Positions 7,699 through 16,282 are shown, numbered from the stretch's first letter. The stretch is 64,000 nt of DNA from UBA974 sp002292405 (GCA_943842425.1 CALTBR010000001.1:124001-188000); one strand, 5' to 3'. Numbers and translations are program-made. Notes: generated by a model not told the origin, from the letters alone.

Positions 7699-9716
7699 GA
7701 TAGAGCTTTTTTTATGAGCGTAGCATCGGCATGATTTGCTTGTGTTACCTTGAGGCGGGGTTCAGCAGCCATGGCGCGAACTATAGCCCATTCCGCTCCG
7801 GGATTACGTGCCCAGCTTCTTCGTGCAATGCCATTATTTACATCCCAGTGTAGCATCGATTTTAGGCGCCTCTCCGAGTCCGGTGATCCGTCTATAAGCA
7901 TGCCAAAGCCTCCGTTAATAACCTCGCCCCAACCAACGCCACCGCCGTTGTGTATCGAAATCCAAGTGGCTCCTCGAAATCCGTCACCGATAACGTTCTG
8001 TATCGCCATGTCTGCTGTAAATGCAGATCCATCATAAATGTTTGAGGTCTCCCTGTAAGGTGAGTCAGTTCCACTCACGTCATGATGGTCCCGGCCTAAA
8101 ACAACAGGAGATCTTAACGCGCCGGAGGCAACAGCATCATTGAATGCCTTTGCAATCTTGATTCTACCTTCCGCGTCTGCATATAAGATTCTAGCTTGTG
8201 AACCGACAACAAGATTGTTTTCCTCAGCGCCACGTATCCAATGGATATTGTCACGCATTTGGGTTTTAATCTCTTCTGGAGACTCTTTCATCATCTCCTC
8301 TAACACTTCGCATGCGATGGCATCCGTTAATTCTAGATCGCCGGGCTCTCCGCTAGTACACACCCATCTAAATGGTCCAAATCCGTAGTCGAAACACATA
8401 GGACCCATGATATCCTGAACGTAACTCGGATAGCGAAATGAAAGGCCGTCTTCTGACATTACCTCTGCTCCAGCTCGGCTTGCTTCGAGAAGGAAGGCGT
8501 TTCCGTAATCGAAAAAATAAGTTCCTTTTGCGGTGTGTTTATTTACCGCTGATGTATGGCGTATTAGTGTTTTTTGAACTAGCTTTTTAAACTGCTCAGG
8601 GTCTTCTGCCATCATACTATTAGACTCATCAAATGAGATCCCCATAGGGTAATATCCACCAGCCCAAGGGTTGTGAAGTGAGGTTTGGTCTGAACCTATA
8701 TCAATATAAATCTCCTGCTTATCGAACGCTTCCCAAACGTCCACCACATTGCCGAGATATGCATATGAGACTGCCTCCTTAGTTGCTATAGATTCACGCA
8801 CTCTATCAGAGAGCTCAATGATGTCCGATATTACATGGTCGACCCATCCTTGTTCGTGGCGCTTATACGCCGCATCCGCACTGACCTCAGCGCAAACCGT
8901 AACACAACCGGCGATGTTTCCCGCTTTTGGTTGGGCTCCACTCATACCACCCAGTCCAGAAGTCACGAATAAGCGCCCTGCTAAAGACTCATCGCCACCA
9001 TGCTTTTCAGCAAGTCTTCTGCCGGCATTAAGGATTGTGATGGTTGTTCCATGAACGATTCCTTGAGGGCCTATATACATGTACGAACCTGCTGTCATTT
9101 GGCCATATTGGCTAACTCCGAGTGCGTTCATACGCTCCCAATCGTCTTGTGAACTGTGGTTAGGGATTACCATTCCGTTTGTTACTACAACTCTTGGGGC
9201 GTCTGGGTGTGATGGAAAAAGTCCCATAGGATGGCCTGAAAAAATGGTAAGGGTTTGGGATGAATCCATCTCGCTTAAATACTTCATCGTGAGCCTGTAC
9301 TGAGCCCAATTCTGGAATACCGATCCGTTTCCTCCATAAGTTATCAGCTCCTGAGGATGTTGTGCCACCGCAGCATCTAGGTTATTCTGAATCATTAACA
9401 TGATTGACGCAGCCTGCTGACATTTTGCGGGATACCACTCTATCGGACGGGCTTTTATTTCAACATCCGGCATCAAGCGGTACATATATATCCTTCCGTA
9501 ATTTTTTAATTCCTGAGCAAATTCTGGCGCAAGAACTGCATGCTGATCTTCTGGAAAATACCTGAGAGCGTTAGATAAGGCCAGTTCTTTTTCAGCTAAA
9601 GTTAGGATTTCTTTTCTCACCGGAGCATGTGGTACACCATCGCTGGGCGTTTTTGAAGGAGGTAAAATCGAGGGTATTCCCTGCGTAATCGATTCTTTGA
9701 ACTTCTCTACATTCAT
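7695..9716 (-). CDS. hutU: Urocanate hydratase
   Basis: Converts urocanate to imidazolone propionate, the second step of histidine breakdown, using tightly bound NAD+. Seen: ITYGGNGSVFQNWAQYRLTM, the NAD-binding segment SGLGGMSGAQPKAG (253-266), and the active-site region FDYGFGPFRWVCTSGEP with catalytic Cys near 453. At 673 residues it is the longer urocanase type. No hutH, hutI or hutG is in the window; instead it is joined by ATGA overlaps to DUF5522 upstream and a glycerophosphodiesterase downstream, an odd partnership for a hut gene. Confidence 0.96.
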   Translation of the reverse strand: MNVEKFKESITQGIPSILPPSKTPSDGVPHAPVRKEILTLAEKELALSNALRYFPEDQHAVLAPEFAQELKNYGRIYMYRLMPDVEIKARPIEWYPAKCQQAASIMLMIQNNLDAAVAQHPQELITYGGNGSVFQNWAQYRLTMKYLSEMDSSQTLTIFSGHPMGLFPSHPDAPRVVVTNGMVIPNHSSQDDWERMNALGVSQYGQMTAGSYMYIGPQGIVHGTTITILNAGRRLAEKHGGDESLAGRLFVTSGLGGMSGAQPKAGNIAGCVTVCAEVSADAAYKRHEQGWVDHVISDIIELSDRVRESIATKEAVSYAYLGNVVDVWEAFDKQEIYIDIGSDQTSLHNPWAGGYYPMGISFDESNSMMAEDPEQFKKLVQKTLIRHTSAVNKHTAKGTYFFDYGNAFLLEASRAGAEVMSEDGLSFRYPSYVQDIMGPMCFDYGFGPFRWVCTSGEPGDLELTDAIACEVLEEMMKESPEEIKTQMRDNIHWIRGAEENNLVVGSQARILYADAEGRIKIAKAFNDAVASGALRSPVVLGRDHHDVSGTDSPYRETSNIYDGSAFTADMAIQNVIGDGFRGATWISIHNGGGVGWGEVINGGFGMLIDGSPDSERRLKSMLHWDVNNGIARRSWARNPGAEWAIVRAMAAEPRLKVTQANHADATLIKKALS

Positions 9717-9883
9717 TTCTTTCCTTTGTTTCTATAGGTTCCCGTCTTTTTATCAAAACCATAAGGGCAATGCTTACATCCACTTTCACAGCAATTACCT
9801 CGCTTTAAATGGTAAGTTTCTGTAAAGACAATGAAACCTTCATCAGTAGTGTAAAAGTCTTCAGGATCTAGGTCTTTTGCCAT
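9713..9883 (-). CDS. DUF5522-type small Cys-rich protein
   Basis: A 56-residue gene, ATG at 9883 and TGA at 9713-9715. The protein runs MAKDLDPEDFYTTDEGFIVF and then TYHLKRGNCCESGCKHCPYG, followed by a Lys/Gly-rich end. The LKRG-x-CC-x2-GC-x-HCPYGF core matches the short DUF5522 family, which often occurs alone or appended to other proteins in Bacteroidota and may bind a metal through its four Cys; function is unknown. It overlaps hutU by ATGA and is the first gene of the four-gene chain. A different-frame reading over 9592-9789 is a shadow. Confidence 0.85.
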   Translation of the reverse strand: MAKDLDPEDFYTTDEGFIVFTETYHLKRGNCCESGCKHCPYGFDKKTGTYRNKGKK

Positions 9884-9888
9884 CGCTA

Positions 9889-9896
9889 CAAATGTA
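9889..9896 (-). promoter_or_regulatory. Candidate -7 element for DUF5522-hutU operon
   Basis: TACATTTG on the minus strand is a perfect TAnnTTTG. No TTG lies at the usual spacing upstream. Its end is only 5 bases from the ATG at 9883, so transcription from it would give a leaderless or nearly leaderless mRNA. Confidence 0.4.
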
Positions 9897-9936
9897 CGAT
9901 TGTGACTACCTTCGCACCTCCACCTACAACATCTTT

Positions 9937-11829
9937 ATGAGCGATTTCCTAACGCATGAATGCGGCATTGCGCTTCTGAGGCTTAAAAAGCCTCTACAGT
10001 ACTACATCGATAAGTATGGAACGGCATTCTACGGTTTGAATAAAATGTATCTCCTGATGGAGAAACAACATAATCGCGGGCAAGATGGTGCCGGAATTGC
10101 GAATATAAAACTGGATGTTAGTCCCGGTAAAAGATATATTTCAAGAAAAAGATCAATAAACCCTAAGCCTATTCATGATATTTTCGAAGATATCCTTCAT
10201 AGGTTTTCTGATCTCGATGCAAATCAACTTGCCGATGCGGCTTTTCTACAAGAAAACTTTGGCTTTACTGGTGAAGTGTCTCTAGGCCACTTGCGATATG
10301 GCACTTACGGGAAAAATGACATTGAAAATTGTCATCCGTTTTTACGACAAAATAACTGGCGAACTAAAAATCTTGTCGTCGCTGGTAATTTCAACATGAC
10401 AAACGTCGACGAGCTCTTTAATATTCTTATTGAAATAGGCCAACATCCAAAACAAAAATCTGATACCGTTACCGTCCTTGAAAAAATAGGTCACTATTTA
10501 GATGTAGAGAATCAGTCTCGTTTTGATGCGCTAAAAGCTAAAGGATTAAATCACCAAAGCATTTCTGAAAAAATTGCCGATACTTTAGATCTTGAAGGTG
10601 TCTTGAAATCTGCGGCAGAAGGATTCGATGGTGGTTACGCAATGTGTGGAATGCTTGGTCATGGAGACGCTTTTGTGTTACGTGATCCCAATGGAATTCG
10701 CCCTGCATATTGGTATGAGGATGACGAGATTGTGGTTGCTACTTCCGAGCGTCCTGTCATCCAAACTGCCTTCAACCTTACTGCTGATAAAATTCATGAG
10801 GTAAAACCTGGTCACGCTTTAATTATTAAACGTGACGGAACAACTTACATGCCTCAAATTCTCGATCCAGCAACACGTACAGCGTGTAGTTTTGAGAGAA
10901 TTTATTTTAGTCGAGGCAACGATGTAGAAATCTACAAAGAGCGAAAAGCATTGGGGGAAAAAATCGTCCCTAAAATTCTCGAAGCAATTGAACACGACCT
11001 TGACAATACGGTTTCAAGCTTCATCCCCAACACTGCTGAGGTTTGTTTTTATGGAATGATTCAGGGGTTAGAGACTTTCTTAAATACAAGTAAAATTGCT
11101 CGGATAAAGGGCCTCGGATCTCATCCCTCTGATGAGGATATTGAAGCTATTATGAACGAACGCCCCAGAATGGAGAAGGTGGCAATTAAGGATGCTAAAC
11201 TCCGAACATTCATTACTCAGGATTCTTCACGTGATGATTTAGTAGCCCACGTTTATGACATTTCTTATGGATCAATAAGAAGAGGTAAGGACAATCTTAT
11301 CGTTATTGATGACAGCATCGTTCGAGGAACGACGTTAAAACAATCCATACTCAGAATTCTTGATCGACTCGGACCCAAATTAATCGTCGTTGCTTCAAGT
11401 GCTCCTCAAATCCGCTTCCCCGACTGCTACGGAATCGACATGGCGAAAATGAATGATTTCATTGCATTCAGAGCAGCTGTATCTCTATTGAAAGATCGCG
11501 GTCTTGAAAAAGTCCTTAGCGATACTTATGAGAAATGTAAGGCTGAGCTATTGAAACCTTTAGCTGACATGCAAAATCCCGTAAGAGCAATTTATGACCC
11601 TTTTACCGCTGACGAAGTGTCTGACAAAATCTCTGAACTTCTAACTCCCAAGGATATGGTTGCTGATGTGAAAATCATATTCCAAACCATTGAAGGTCTT
11701 CACGAAGCTTGTCCCGATCACACCGGAGATTGGTATTTCACCGGAAATTATCCTACGCCAGGAGGACGTAGAGTTGTAAATCGCGCCTTCGTAAATTATA
11801 TGGAAGGACGCGACAAAAGAGCTTACTAA
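9937..11829 (+). CDS. purF: Amidophosphoribosyltransferase
   Basis: First step of purine synthesis: PRPP plus glutamine to phosphoribosylamine. The start at 9937 gives MSDFLTHECGIALLRLKKPL; a short propeptide would be cut to expose Cys9 as the N-terminal glutaminase nucleophile. KQHNRGQDGAG follows, and the PRPP-binding motif NLIVIDDSIVRGTT is near residues 451-464. At 630 residues it is longer than the E. coli enzyme (about 505) through insertions typical of the Bacteroidota form. An upstream in-frame ATG at 9877 lies inside the divergent promoter region and is rejected. A TACCTTCG element (7/8 of the -7 consensus) lies at about 9906-9913. Confidence 0.95.
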   Translation: MSDFLTHECGIALLRLKKPLQYYIDKYGTAFYGLNKMYLLMEKQHNRGQDGAGIANIKLDVSPGKRYISRKRSINPKPIHDIFEDILHRFSDLDANQLADAAFLQENFGFTGEVSLGHLRYGTYGKNDIENCHPFLRQNNWRTKNLVVAGNFNMTNVDELFNILIEIGQHPKQKSDTVTVLEKIGHYLDVENQSRFDALKAKGLNHQSISEKIADTLDLEGVLKSAAEGFDGGYAMCGMLGHGDAFVLRDPNGIRPAYWYEDDEIVVATSERPVIQTAFNLTADKIHEVKPGHALIIKRDGTTYMPQILDPATRTACSFERIYFSRGNDVEIYKERKALGEKIVPKILEAIEHDLDNTVSSFIPNTAEVCFYGMIQGLETFLNTSKIARIKGLGSHPSDEDIEAIMNERPRMEKVAIKDAKLRTFITQDSSRDDLVAHVYDISYGSIRRGKDNLIVIDDSIVRGTTLKQSILRILDRLGPKLIVVASSAPQIRFPDCYGIDMAKMNDFIAFRAAVSLLKDRGLEKVLSDTYEKCKAELLKPLADMQNPVRAIYDPFTADEVSDKISELLTPKDMVADVKIIFQTIEGLHEACPDHTGDWYFTGNYPTPGGRRVVNRAFVNYMEGRDKRAY

Positions 11830-11869
11830 ATTCCTACATCTCGAATAGACCAAGTCTGTGTATGGAAGA

Positions 11870-12895
11870 CTACTCTACAATCAATTGTTTGGTGGAGAGG
11901 CTTTCTAAACCACGCTTAGATGTTGCCGTATAGACTCCTTTCGCCCAAGTACTAACATCTATCATTCCAGAATTTACACCAGTTACAAGGTGCAGCGTTT
12001 CGATTAAACGACCTGCGATGTCGCGAATTTCAATTGCGTCGAGTGAGTTGGGGGGACATACCCCACCGGCGAAAACAAATTGCACTTTCGAACTGGCAGG
12101 GTTAGGGAACATCGTGAAATCTAGAGAGGTAGCTCCTAGCTGAACTTCATCAGTTGCAACAGTGTAGAGCTGAAGTATCTGCGTAATGTCCTGTATTGCT
12201 GTGTCAAGTTCTTCAATGATTTGCATCTGCGTATGTGAGACGATTGGAACAACCATCGTTCCGGAGTAAAACATCTTGTAGTCAATTAAAATTGTTGTTT
12301 CACTTGTCATTGAACTGTCCGTAATTTCTCTCGATATTGAAATCCTTGACACGTCATCTAAATGAACCCCTCCAGGAAGTTCGAGGGTTCCATAACCATC
12401 AAATACGCTCGTGACAACTCCTGATCTTTGTATTTCAGCACCTGAGATATTTAGTGAAACTTCGTAAGTGTCCGTCCATGTTTCGCCATATTCAAATGGG
12501 TACGGAAAGTAAATTTCAGAATCATAATAGGGGTAACTAACTCCTCCTTCTACCCCACCGTAATACTCGTAAACATCTGGTCCAAAATTGAAGTAGTACT
12601 GACCGCCGCCTATTTCTATCATCCAGTTAGCATTGGGGTAATCGTCTTCAAATGAGGATGGTGTAGATGACAGTATTTGCCCATTATAAGAGTTGTCCGT
12701 AACAAAAGAACTGTAATCCCACGCCATATTTTCTCCCGCCGCTCCCGCTTCTGATAATTCTTCTAATGTCCCCATGGTATAACTGTCACCAGATAGAAAA
12801 GATGGTGCAATATGGGTTTGGGCATTCGCCTTAGAAAAAGGAATTAATACTGAAAGTAAAACCGATAAAACCAGTGGGGTAATAGTGATGCGCAT
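11870..12895 (-). CDS. Secreted protein with T9SS type A sorting domain
   Basis: Start set at the ATG at 12895: MRITITPLVLSVLLSVLIPF, cleaved after KANAQ. This gives a clean Sec signal peptide, and the upstream in-frame ATG at 12964 would cross the divergent gene. The 341-residue product has an all-beta, Y/G/S-rich body without a recognised enzyme domain. It ends with a T9SS type A C-terminal domain (about residues 265-341): MFPNPASSKVQFVF, IEIRDIAGRLIET, WAKGVYTAT, KQLIVE. It should be exported through the outer membrane and its C-terminal domain removed. Function of the body unknown. Confidence 0.82.
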   Translation of the reverse strand: MRITITPLVLSVLLSVLIPFSKANAQTHIAPSFLSGDSYTMGTLEELSEAGAAGENMAWDYSSFVTDNSYNGQILSSTPSSFEDDYPNANWMIEIGGGQYYFNFGPDVYEYYGGVEGGVSYPYYDSEIYFPYPFEYGETWTDTYEVSLNISGAEIQRSGVVTSVFDGYGTLELPGGVHLDDVSRISISREITDSSMTSETTILIDYKMFYSGTMVVPIVSHTQMQIIEELDTAIQDITQILQLYTVATDEVQLGATSLDFTMFPNPASSKVQFVFAGGVCPPNSLDAIEIRDIAGRLIETLHLVTGVNSGMIDVSTWAKGVYTATSKRGLESLSTKQLIVE

Positions 12896-12919
12896 CGTAT
12901 AATTAATTATATTGGGAGA

Positions 12920-12927
12920 CAAATGTA
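12920..12927 (-). promoter_or_regulatory. Candidate -7 element for the T9SS cargo gene
   Basis: TACATTTG (minus strand) fits TAnnTTTG exactly and lies 24 bases before the ATG at 12895. No convincing -33 TTG at normal spacing. A TATATTGG (7/8) at 12908-12915 on the plus strand may serve the divergent transport genes. Confidence 0.4.
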
Positions 12928-12943
12928 CATGAATACAACCTCC

Positions 12944-13510
12944 ATGATAGAATTTATATCTCAACCTTGGCCTTGGTACGTTGCCGGACCGGCCATAGGG
13001 CTTATGGTCCCTTTACTACTTATTGTGCTTAACAAATCCTTTGGGGTGAGTAGTTCGCTGAAGCATCTGTGCGCAATGTGTTCTATTTCTAAGGCAAATT
13101 ATTTTAAGTACAATTGGAAAAAAGAGAGTTGGAATTTACTCTTTGTTTTCGGGATATTTCTCGGAGCTTTATTTGTAGCTGAGTATATTCCTACGAATGA
13201 GCTTGTAGGTATTTCTGATGCTACGGTTACAAAACTGAGTGCTTTAGGTATAAGCGATTTTACTGGCCTTATGCCTTCTCAAATATTCGCGTTCGACCAC
13301 ATCACTAATATTGCTACTCTACTATCTGTGATTCTCGGGGGGTTCCTTGTTGGATTCGGAACACGTTACGCTGGGGGATGCACATCGGGTCACGCAATTA
13401 TGGGTCTTAGCATGTTGAACCTCGGCTCGCTTGTAGCTGTTGTCGGCTTTTTCATTGGTGGACTCGCTGTTAGTTGGTTCGTTTTACCATTCATTCTTGC
13501 ATCACTATGA
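12944..13510 (+). CDS. YeeE/YedE-type membrane transport protein, first half
   Basis: Integral membrane protein with about 4-5 hydrophobic segments and the family signature GGFLVGFGTRYAGGCTSGHA near its C-terminal half. The YeeE/YedE (DUF395) family takes up thiosulfate and related sulfur compounds; the Cys in GGCTSGH is the kind of residue used to relay the sulfur substrate. I choose the ATG at 12944 (MIEFISQPWPWYVAGP), the N-terminus I recall for flavobacterial relatives; an ATG at 12923 is also in frame. Its stop overlaps the start of the second half-transporter. Specific substrate is not determinable. Confidence 0.85.
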   Translation: MIEFISQPWPWYVAGPAIGLMVPLLLIVLNKSFGVSSSLKHLCAMCSISKANYFKYNWKKESWNLLFVFGIFLGALFVAEYIPTNELVGISDATVTKLSALGISDFTGLMPSQIFAFDHITNIATLLSVILGGFLVGFGTRYAGGCTSGHAIMGLSMLNLGSLVAVVGFFIGGLAVSWFVLPFILASL

Positions 13511-13920
13511 GACATTTATACGCAGTACTACTCGGAGCTCTTTTTGGAGGAATACTTGTTAAAGCTGAAGTCCTTTCTTGGTTCAGAATACAGGAAATGT
13601 TTTGGTTCCAAAGCTTTCATATGTTCGGAATAATAGGAAGTGCTATTGTTGTCGGAGCAATTTCTCTGCAAGTAATTAAGCGTCTTGAGGCCAAATCTAT
13701 TTCAGGCGACCTGATCAATCCGGCAGATAAAAAGTTCAATAAAAAAGGGAACTTAATAGGTGGAATAATCTTTGGATGCGGCTGGGCTTTAACGGGCGCA
13801 TGTCCGGGGCCACTTTACGCTCTTGTTGGAAGCGGCTATGGAATTATTCTCGTATCAATCTTCTCCGCGATGCTCGGAGTTGTGGCTTACGGGGTTCTAA
13901 GAGATAAACTTCCTCATTAA
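13507..13920 (+). CDS. YeeE/YedE-type membrane transport protein, second half
   Basis: A 137-residue hydrophobic protein beginning MRHLYAVLLGALFGGILVKA, with the second family signature GCGWALTGACPGPLYALVG. Full-length YeeE proteins carry both GxxxGxGxxxxG(G)C and GxCPGP signatures; here they are on two short proteins, as in many Bacteroidota and Proteobacteria (PmpA/PmpB-like pairs). The ATG at 13507 overlaps the preceding stop by ATGA, so both halves are made together and presumably assemble. Role in thiosulfate or sulfide-related uptake is inferred from family only. Confidence 0.85.
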   Translation: MRHLYAVLLGALFGGILVKAEVLSWFRIQEMFWFQSFHMFGIIGSAIVVGAISLQVIKRLEAKSISGDLINPADKKFNKKGNLIGGIIFGCGWALTGACPGPLYALVGSGYGIILVSIFSAMLGVVAYGVLRDKLPH

Positions 13921-13927
13921 GCTTGTG

Positions 13928-13950
13928 AAAAAAGGAATGAGGTAATTCCT
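13928..13950 (-). terminator. Intrinsic terminator of the lysyl-oxidase-like gene
   Basis: On the minus strand, AGGAAT pairs with ATTCCT (13945-13950 with 13933-13938; 6-base loop) and is followed directly by TTTTTT. The stem begins at the TAG stop codon of the gene (13949-13951). Confidence 0.6.
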
Positions 13951-16282
13951 ATCCGCAGACTGTTCCAAACGCAGAAAGAACAAGTAGTACGTCCGCAACG
14001 TTAACATAGCCATCGCCATTTACGTCGTTTGAACAATCTGACAGGCAACCAAATTCGCCTAATACAGCTAGTATGTCGCTTACAGAAACTACTAGGTCAC
14101 CGTCGAGATCTTCAAAGCATCCAGCATTTGTTTCTTCAATGCATGGGTTAAAAAGAGATGTCATCGTTGTCTGAAGAGCATCGTTTACCACATCTACAGC
14201 TTGAGAAATACATACCATCCCATTTGCCGATCCTATCCAATGAACACGAAGAAATGGAGTATAGACAATGTTTTTTGGAATCGAAGTGCCGTCGTAACTT
14301 AAAGAAAGCACGTCTATTCCTCCTGGTACGTGAGAAGGGGTTCCTGAGTAAAGAAGAGGGTCAATCAAGCTCTCTGTTTGAGAGATTTGAATCCCGTCGA
14401 ACTCTAGGTGATATGCATAAATTCTGTTGTCCGGATTCAGAACGTGGACGTCAAAATATTGCAAATCCCAGTCTACGCTTCCTATCGTAAATTCAACGTT
14501 ATCAAACGGATTTTCAATCGCCACAGTAGGAAAGTCACAATGGGTGTGAACCCCTGAACTATCAGGGTGAGTGTGAGCTACATTCCAATACTGACAGTCA
14601 GCTATAGTGGCAGCATCAACAAGATTTATTAAACCATCAGCATTGATGTCATTGCAATCATTTAATGCAATATCCCCTCCTAAAACACCTTCTGTATAAA
14701 GCTGAGCGTCCGTCAAATCTTGATCAGCATCAGCATCAATATCTCCCATTAAGGTCGATCCTCCACAAGTCCCAGTACAGTCATTTAGCGTAGTTCCATA
14801 AGGCTCTCCTGCACAATCTGTGAACACGGGACAATCTGTAATAATCGCTACTTCATATCCAGCACTTCGATCAATTTCAATACAAACAACGCCCCAATTG
14901 TTGTCTGTATTTGTTTCGTAATGGCCTAAAGCGTCTGGTGCGTAATCCCAATTTACACGAACCACTAGACGATACTGGCCGTCAGGTACATCTGTAACGT
15001 CAATCCATTGACAGCTGAGTCCACTAGAATAAATATCTCCGCAACCAGCACTAATACCCATCGTTGAACATCCATACGTGAACGATCCCCCATCACTACA
15101 TTCTAAATCCATAACACAAAATCCATTTTTAAATCCCACTGGAATAAAACCTCCATCTATGTCAAATAAATCATACTTTGCATATCCATCATAATGCCAG
15201 TGATTGTGACAATCTCCCCATTCAAATTGTGTAGACGACTCGCCACTTTGACCTATATAGTAGTCAAGGTCCCCAATGTTCTTAATGTGTGTGGTAAATC
15301 TAATGATTTGTCTCTCACCAAAGCCATTTAAACACCCCTCTTCAATATAACAATCCGTTTCATTAACCTGCATTGTTGTTGCGTATAGAGAGCTCGTAAT
15401 CGCGTCAGTTAAAATTACAAGATCTGGCCCGTTACATAGAGGATCTCCTTCGTAAATACATGTTCCATCATCAACTTCAGCTGAAGGATTGTAATTGCAT
15501 GCTGTCGCGTCCATACATCCTTCAGGAGGGCCTACAAAAGAAAAATCCCAATCGAAAGATCCACAACTCGCGTCCAAAGATGCCCAACGTATCCACATCT
15601 GTTCTCCTCCTACTAGTAAAGCCGTAATCGTCGCCTCCTCTCCGCAACCTCCTTCCATATCATCGTAATAAATGGTTCCTTCATTGGTGTCGCCAAAGTT
15701 GTTCATATTACAGTAGTCATAGATATAAAGTGTTGTATTGCACCCAGCTCCACAAGAGCTAAATTCGTACATCCCGTTAGCTGGAGGAACGAATGTGTAC
15801 CAAAAATTATCTGACGCCTGAGCTACCGTTCCATAATCTGCGTCTGTCAAAACCACCGCATCGTTACATGTAGTACCTGGCGCACAGTCAAACATTACAA
15901 TATCCTGATACCCAAAATTGCCTCCAGTTGCTACTTCAACTCCGTCAATTAATAGTGTAAAAGCTCCATTGCCATAGCCGCAACAAATTCCATCTCCATA
16001 GCTGTCGTCTATTACAAACTGCAAACAAGAAGGCTCATCAATATTAGGTATACAAGCTGAAGCTGTATACGTTGTGTTACTTGCTGAGTATGGCCCCCCG
16101 GTTAGTAGTTCGCCACTTGCATCTGACAATGTCCATGTTGTTTCACCTGGATAGTTGTCTGTTAATATTTGAACAAAAACCTCTGACTCTCCTTCAACGC
16201 ATTGAGCTGAAATTGATGTTGAGGTAGACGTGGAAAGGAGAAGTATAATTCCAGAAAACAGAATGGAGTAGGGGTAATTCAT
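13949..16282 (-). CDS. Secreted lysyl-oxidase-domain protein with dockerin-like modules
   Basis: 777 residues from the ATG at 16282, with signal peptide ending SISA-Q. Order: two Cys-rich beta regions (28-135, with DDSYGDGICCGYGNG; 135-252); a GCMDATACNYNPSA repeat (255-276); a lysyl oxidase domain (287-470); a dockerin-like pair (512-563); an unassigned beta region; and a second dockerin-like pair at the extreme C-terminus (722-777). The oxidase domain keeps the copper motif CHNHWH (358-363), the Lys (K385 in GFKNGFC) and Tyr (Y418 in CGDIY) that form lysine tyrosylquinone in animal enzymes, and SCQWIDVTDVPDGQYRL. Such enzymes oxidise lysyl amines to aldehydes and crosslink matrix proteins. 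No T9SS type A/B domain is visible. The oxidase call is strong; substrate is unknown. Confidence 0.88.
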   Translation of the reverse strand: MNYPYSILFSGIILLLSTSTSTSISAQCVEGESEVFVQILTDNYPGETTWTLSDASGELLTGGPYSASNTTYTASACIPNIDEPSCLQFVIDDSYGDGICCGYGNGAFTLLIDGVEVATGGNFGYQDIVMFDCAPGTTCNDAVVLTDADYGTVAQASDNFWYTFVPPANGMYEFSSCGAGCNTTLYIYDYCNMNNFGDTNEGTIYYDDMEGGCGEEATITALLVGGEQMWIRWASLDASCGSFDWDFSFVGPPEGCMDATACNYNPSAEVDDGTCIYEGDPLCNGPDLVILTDAITSSLYATTMQVNETDCYIEEGCLNGFGERQIIRFTTHIKNIGDLDYYIGQSGESSTQFEWGDCHNHWHYDGYAKYDLFDIDGGFIPVGFKNGFCVMDLECSDGGSFTYGCSTMGISAGCGDIYSSGLSCQWIDVTDVPDGQYRLVVRVNWDYAPDALGHYETNTDNNWGVVCIEIDRSAGYEVAIITDCPVFTDCAGEPYGTTLNDCTGTCGGSTLMGDIDADADQDLTDAQLYTEGVLGGDIALNDCNDINADGLINLVDAATIADCQYWNVAHTHPDSSGVHTHCDFPTVAIENPFDNVEFTIGSVDWDLQYFDVHVLNPDNRIYAYHLEFDGIQISQTESLIDPLLYSGTPSHVPGGIDVLSLSYDGTSIPKNIVYTPFLRVHWIGSANGMVCISQAVDVVNDALQTTMTSLFNPCIEETNAGCFEDLDGDLVVSVSDILAVLGEFGCLSDCSNDVNGDGYVNVADVLLVLSAFGTVCG

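Noticed and set aside
9592..9789. Minus-strand 65-codon frame starting MKVDVSIALMVL
   Set aside because: It overlaps hutU and the real DUF5522 gene in another frame; the DUF5522 frame has a recognisable Cys-rich family core.
14158..14490. Plus-strand 110-codon frame inside the lysyl-oxidase gene
   Set aside because: Antisense to dockerin-rich coding sequence with no motif; shadow.
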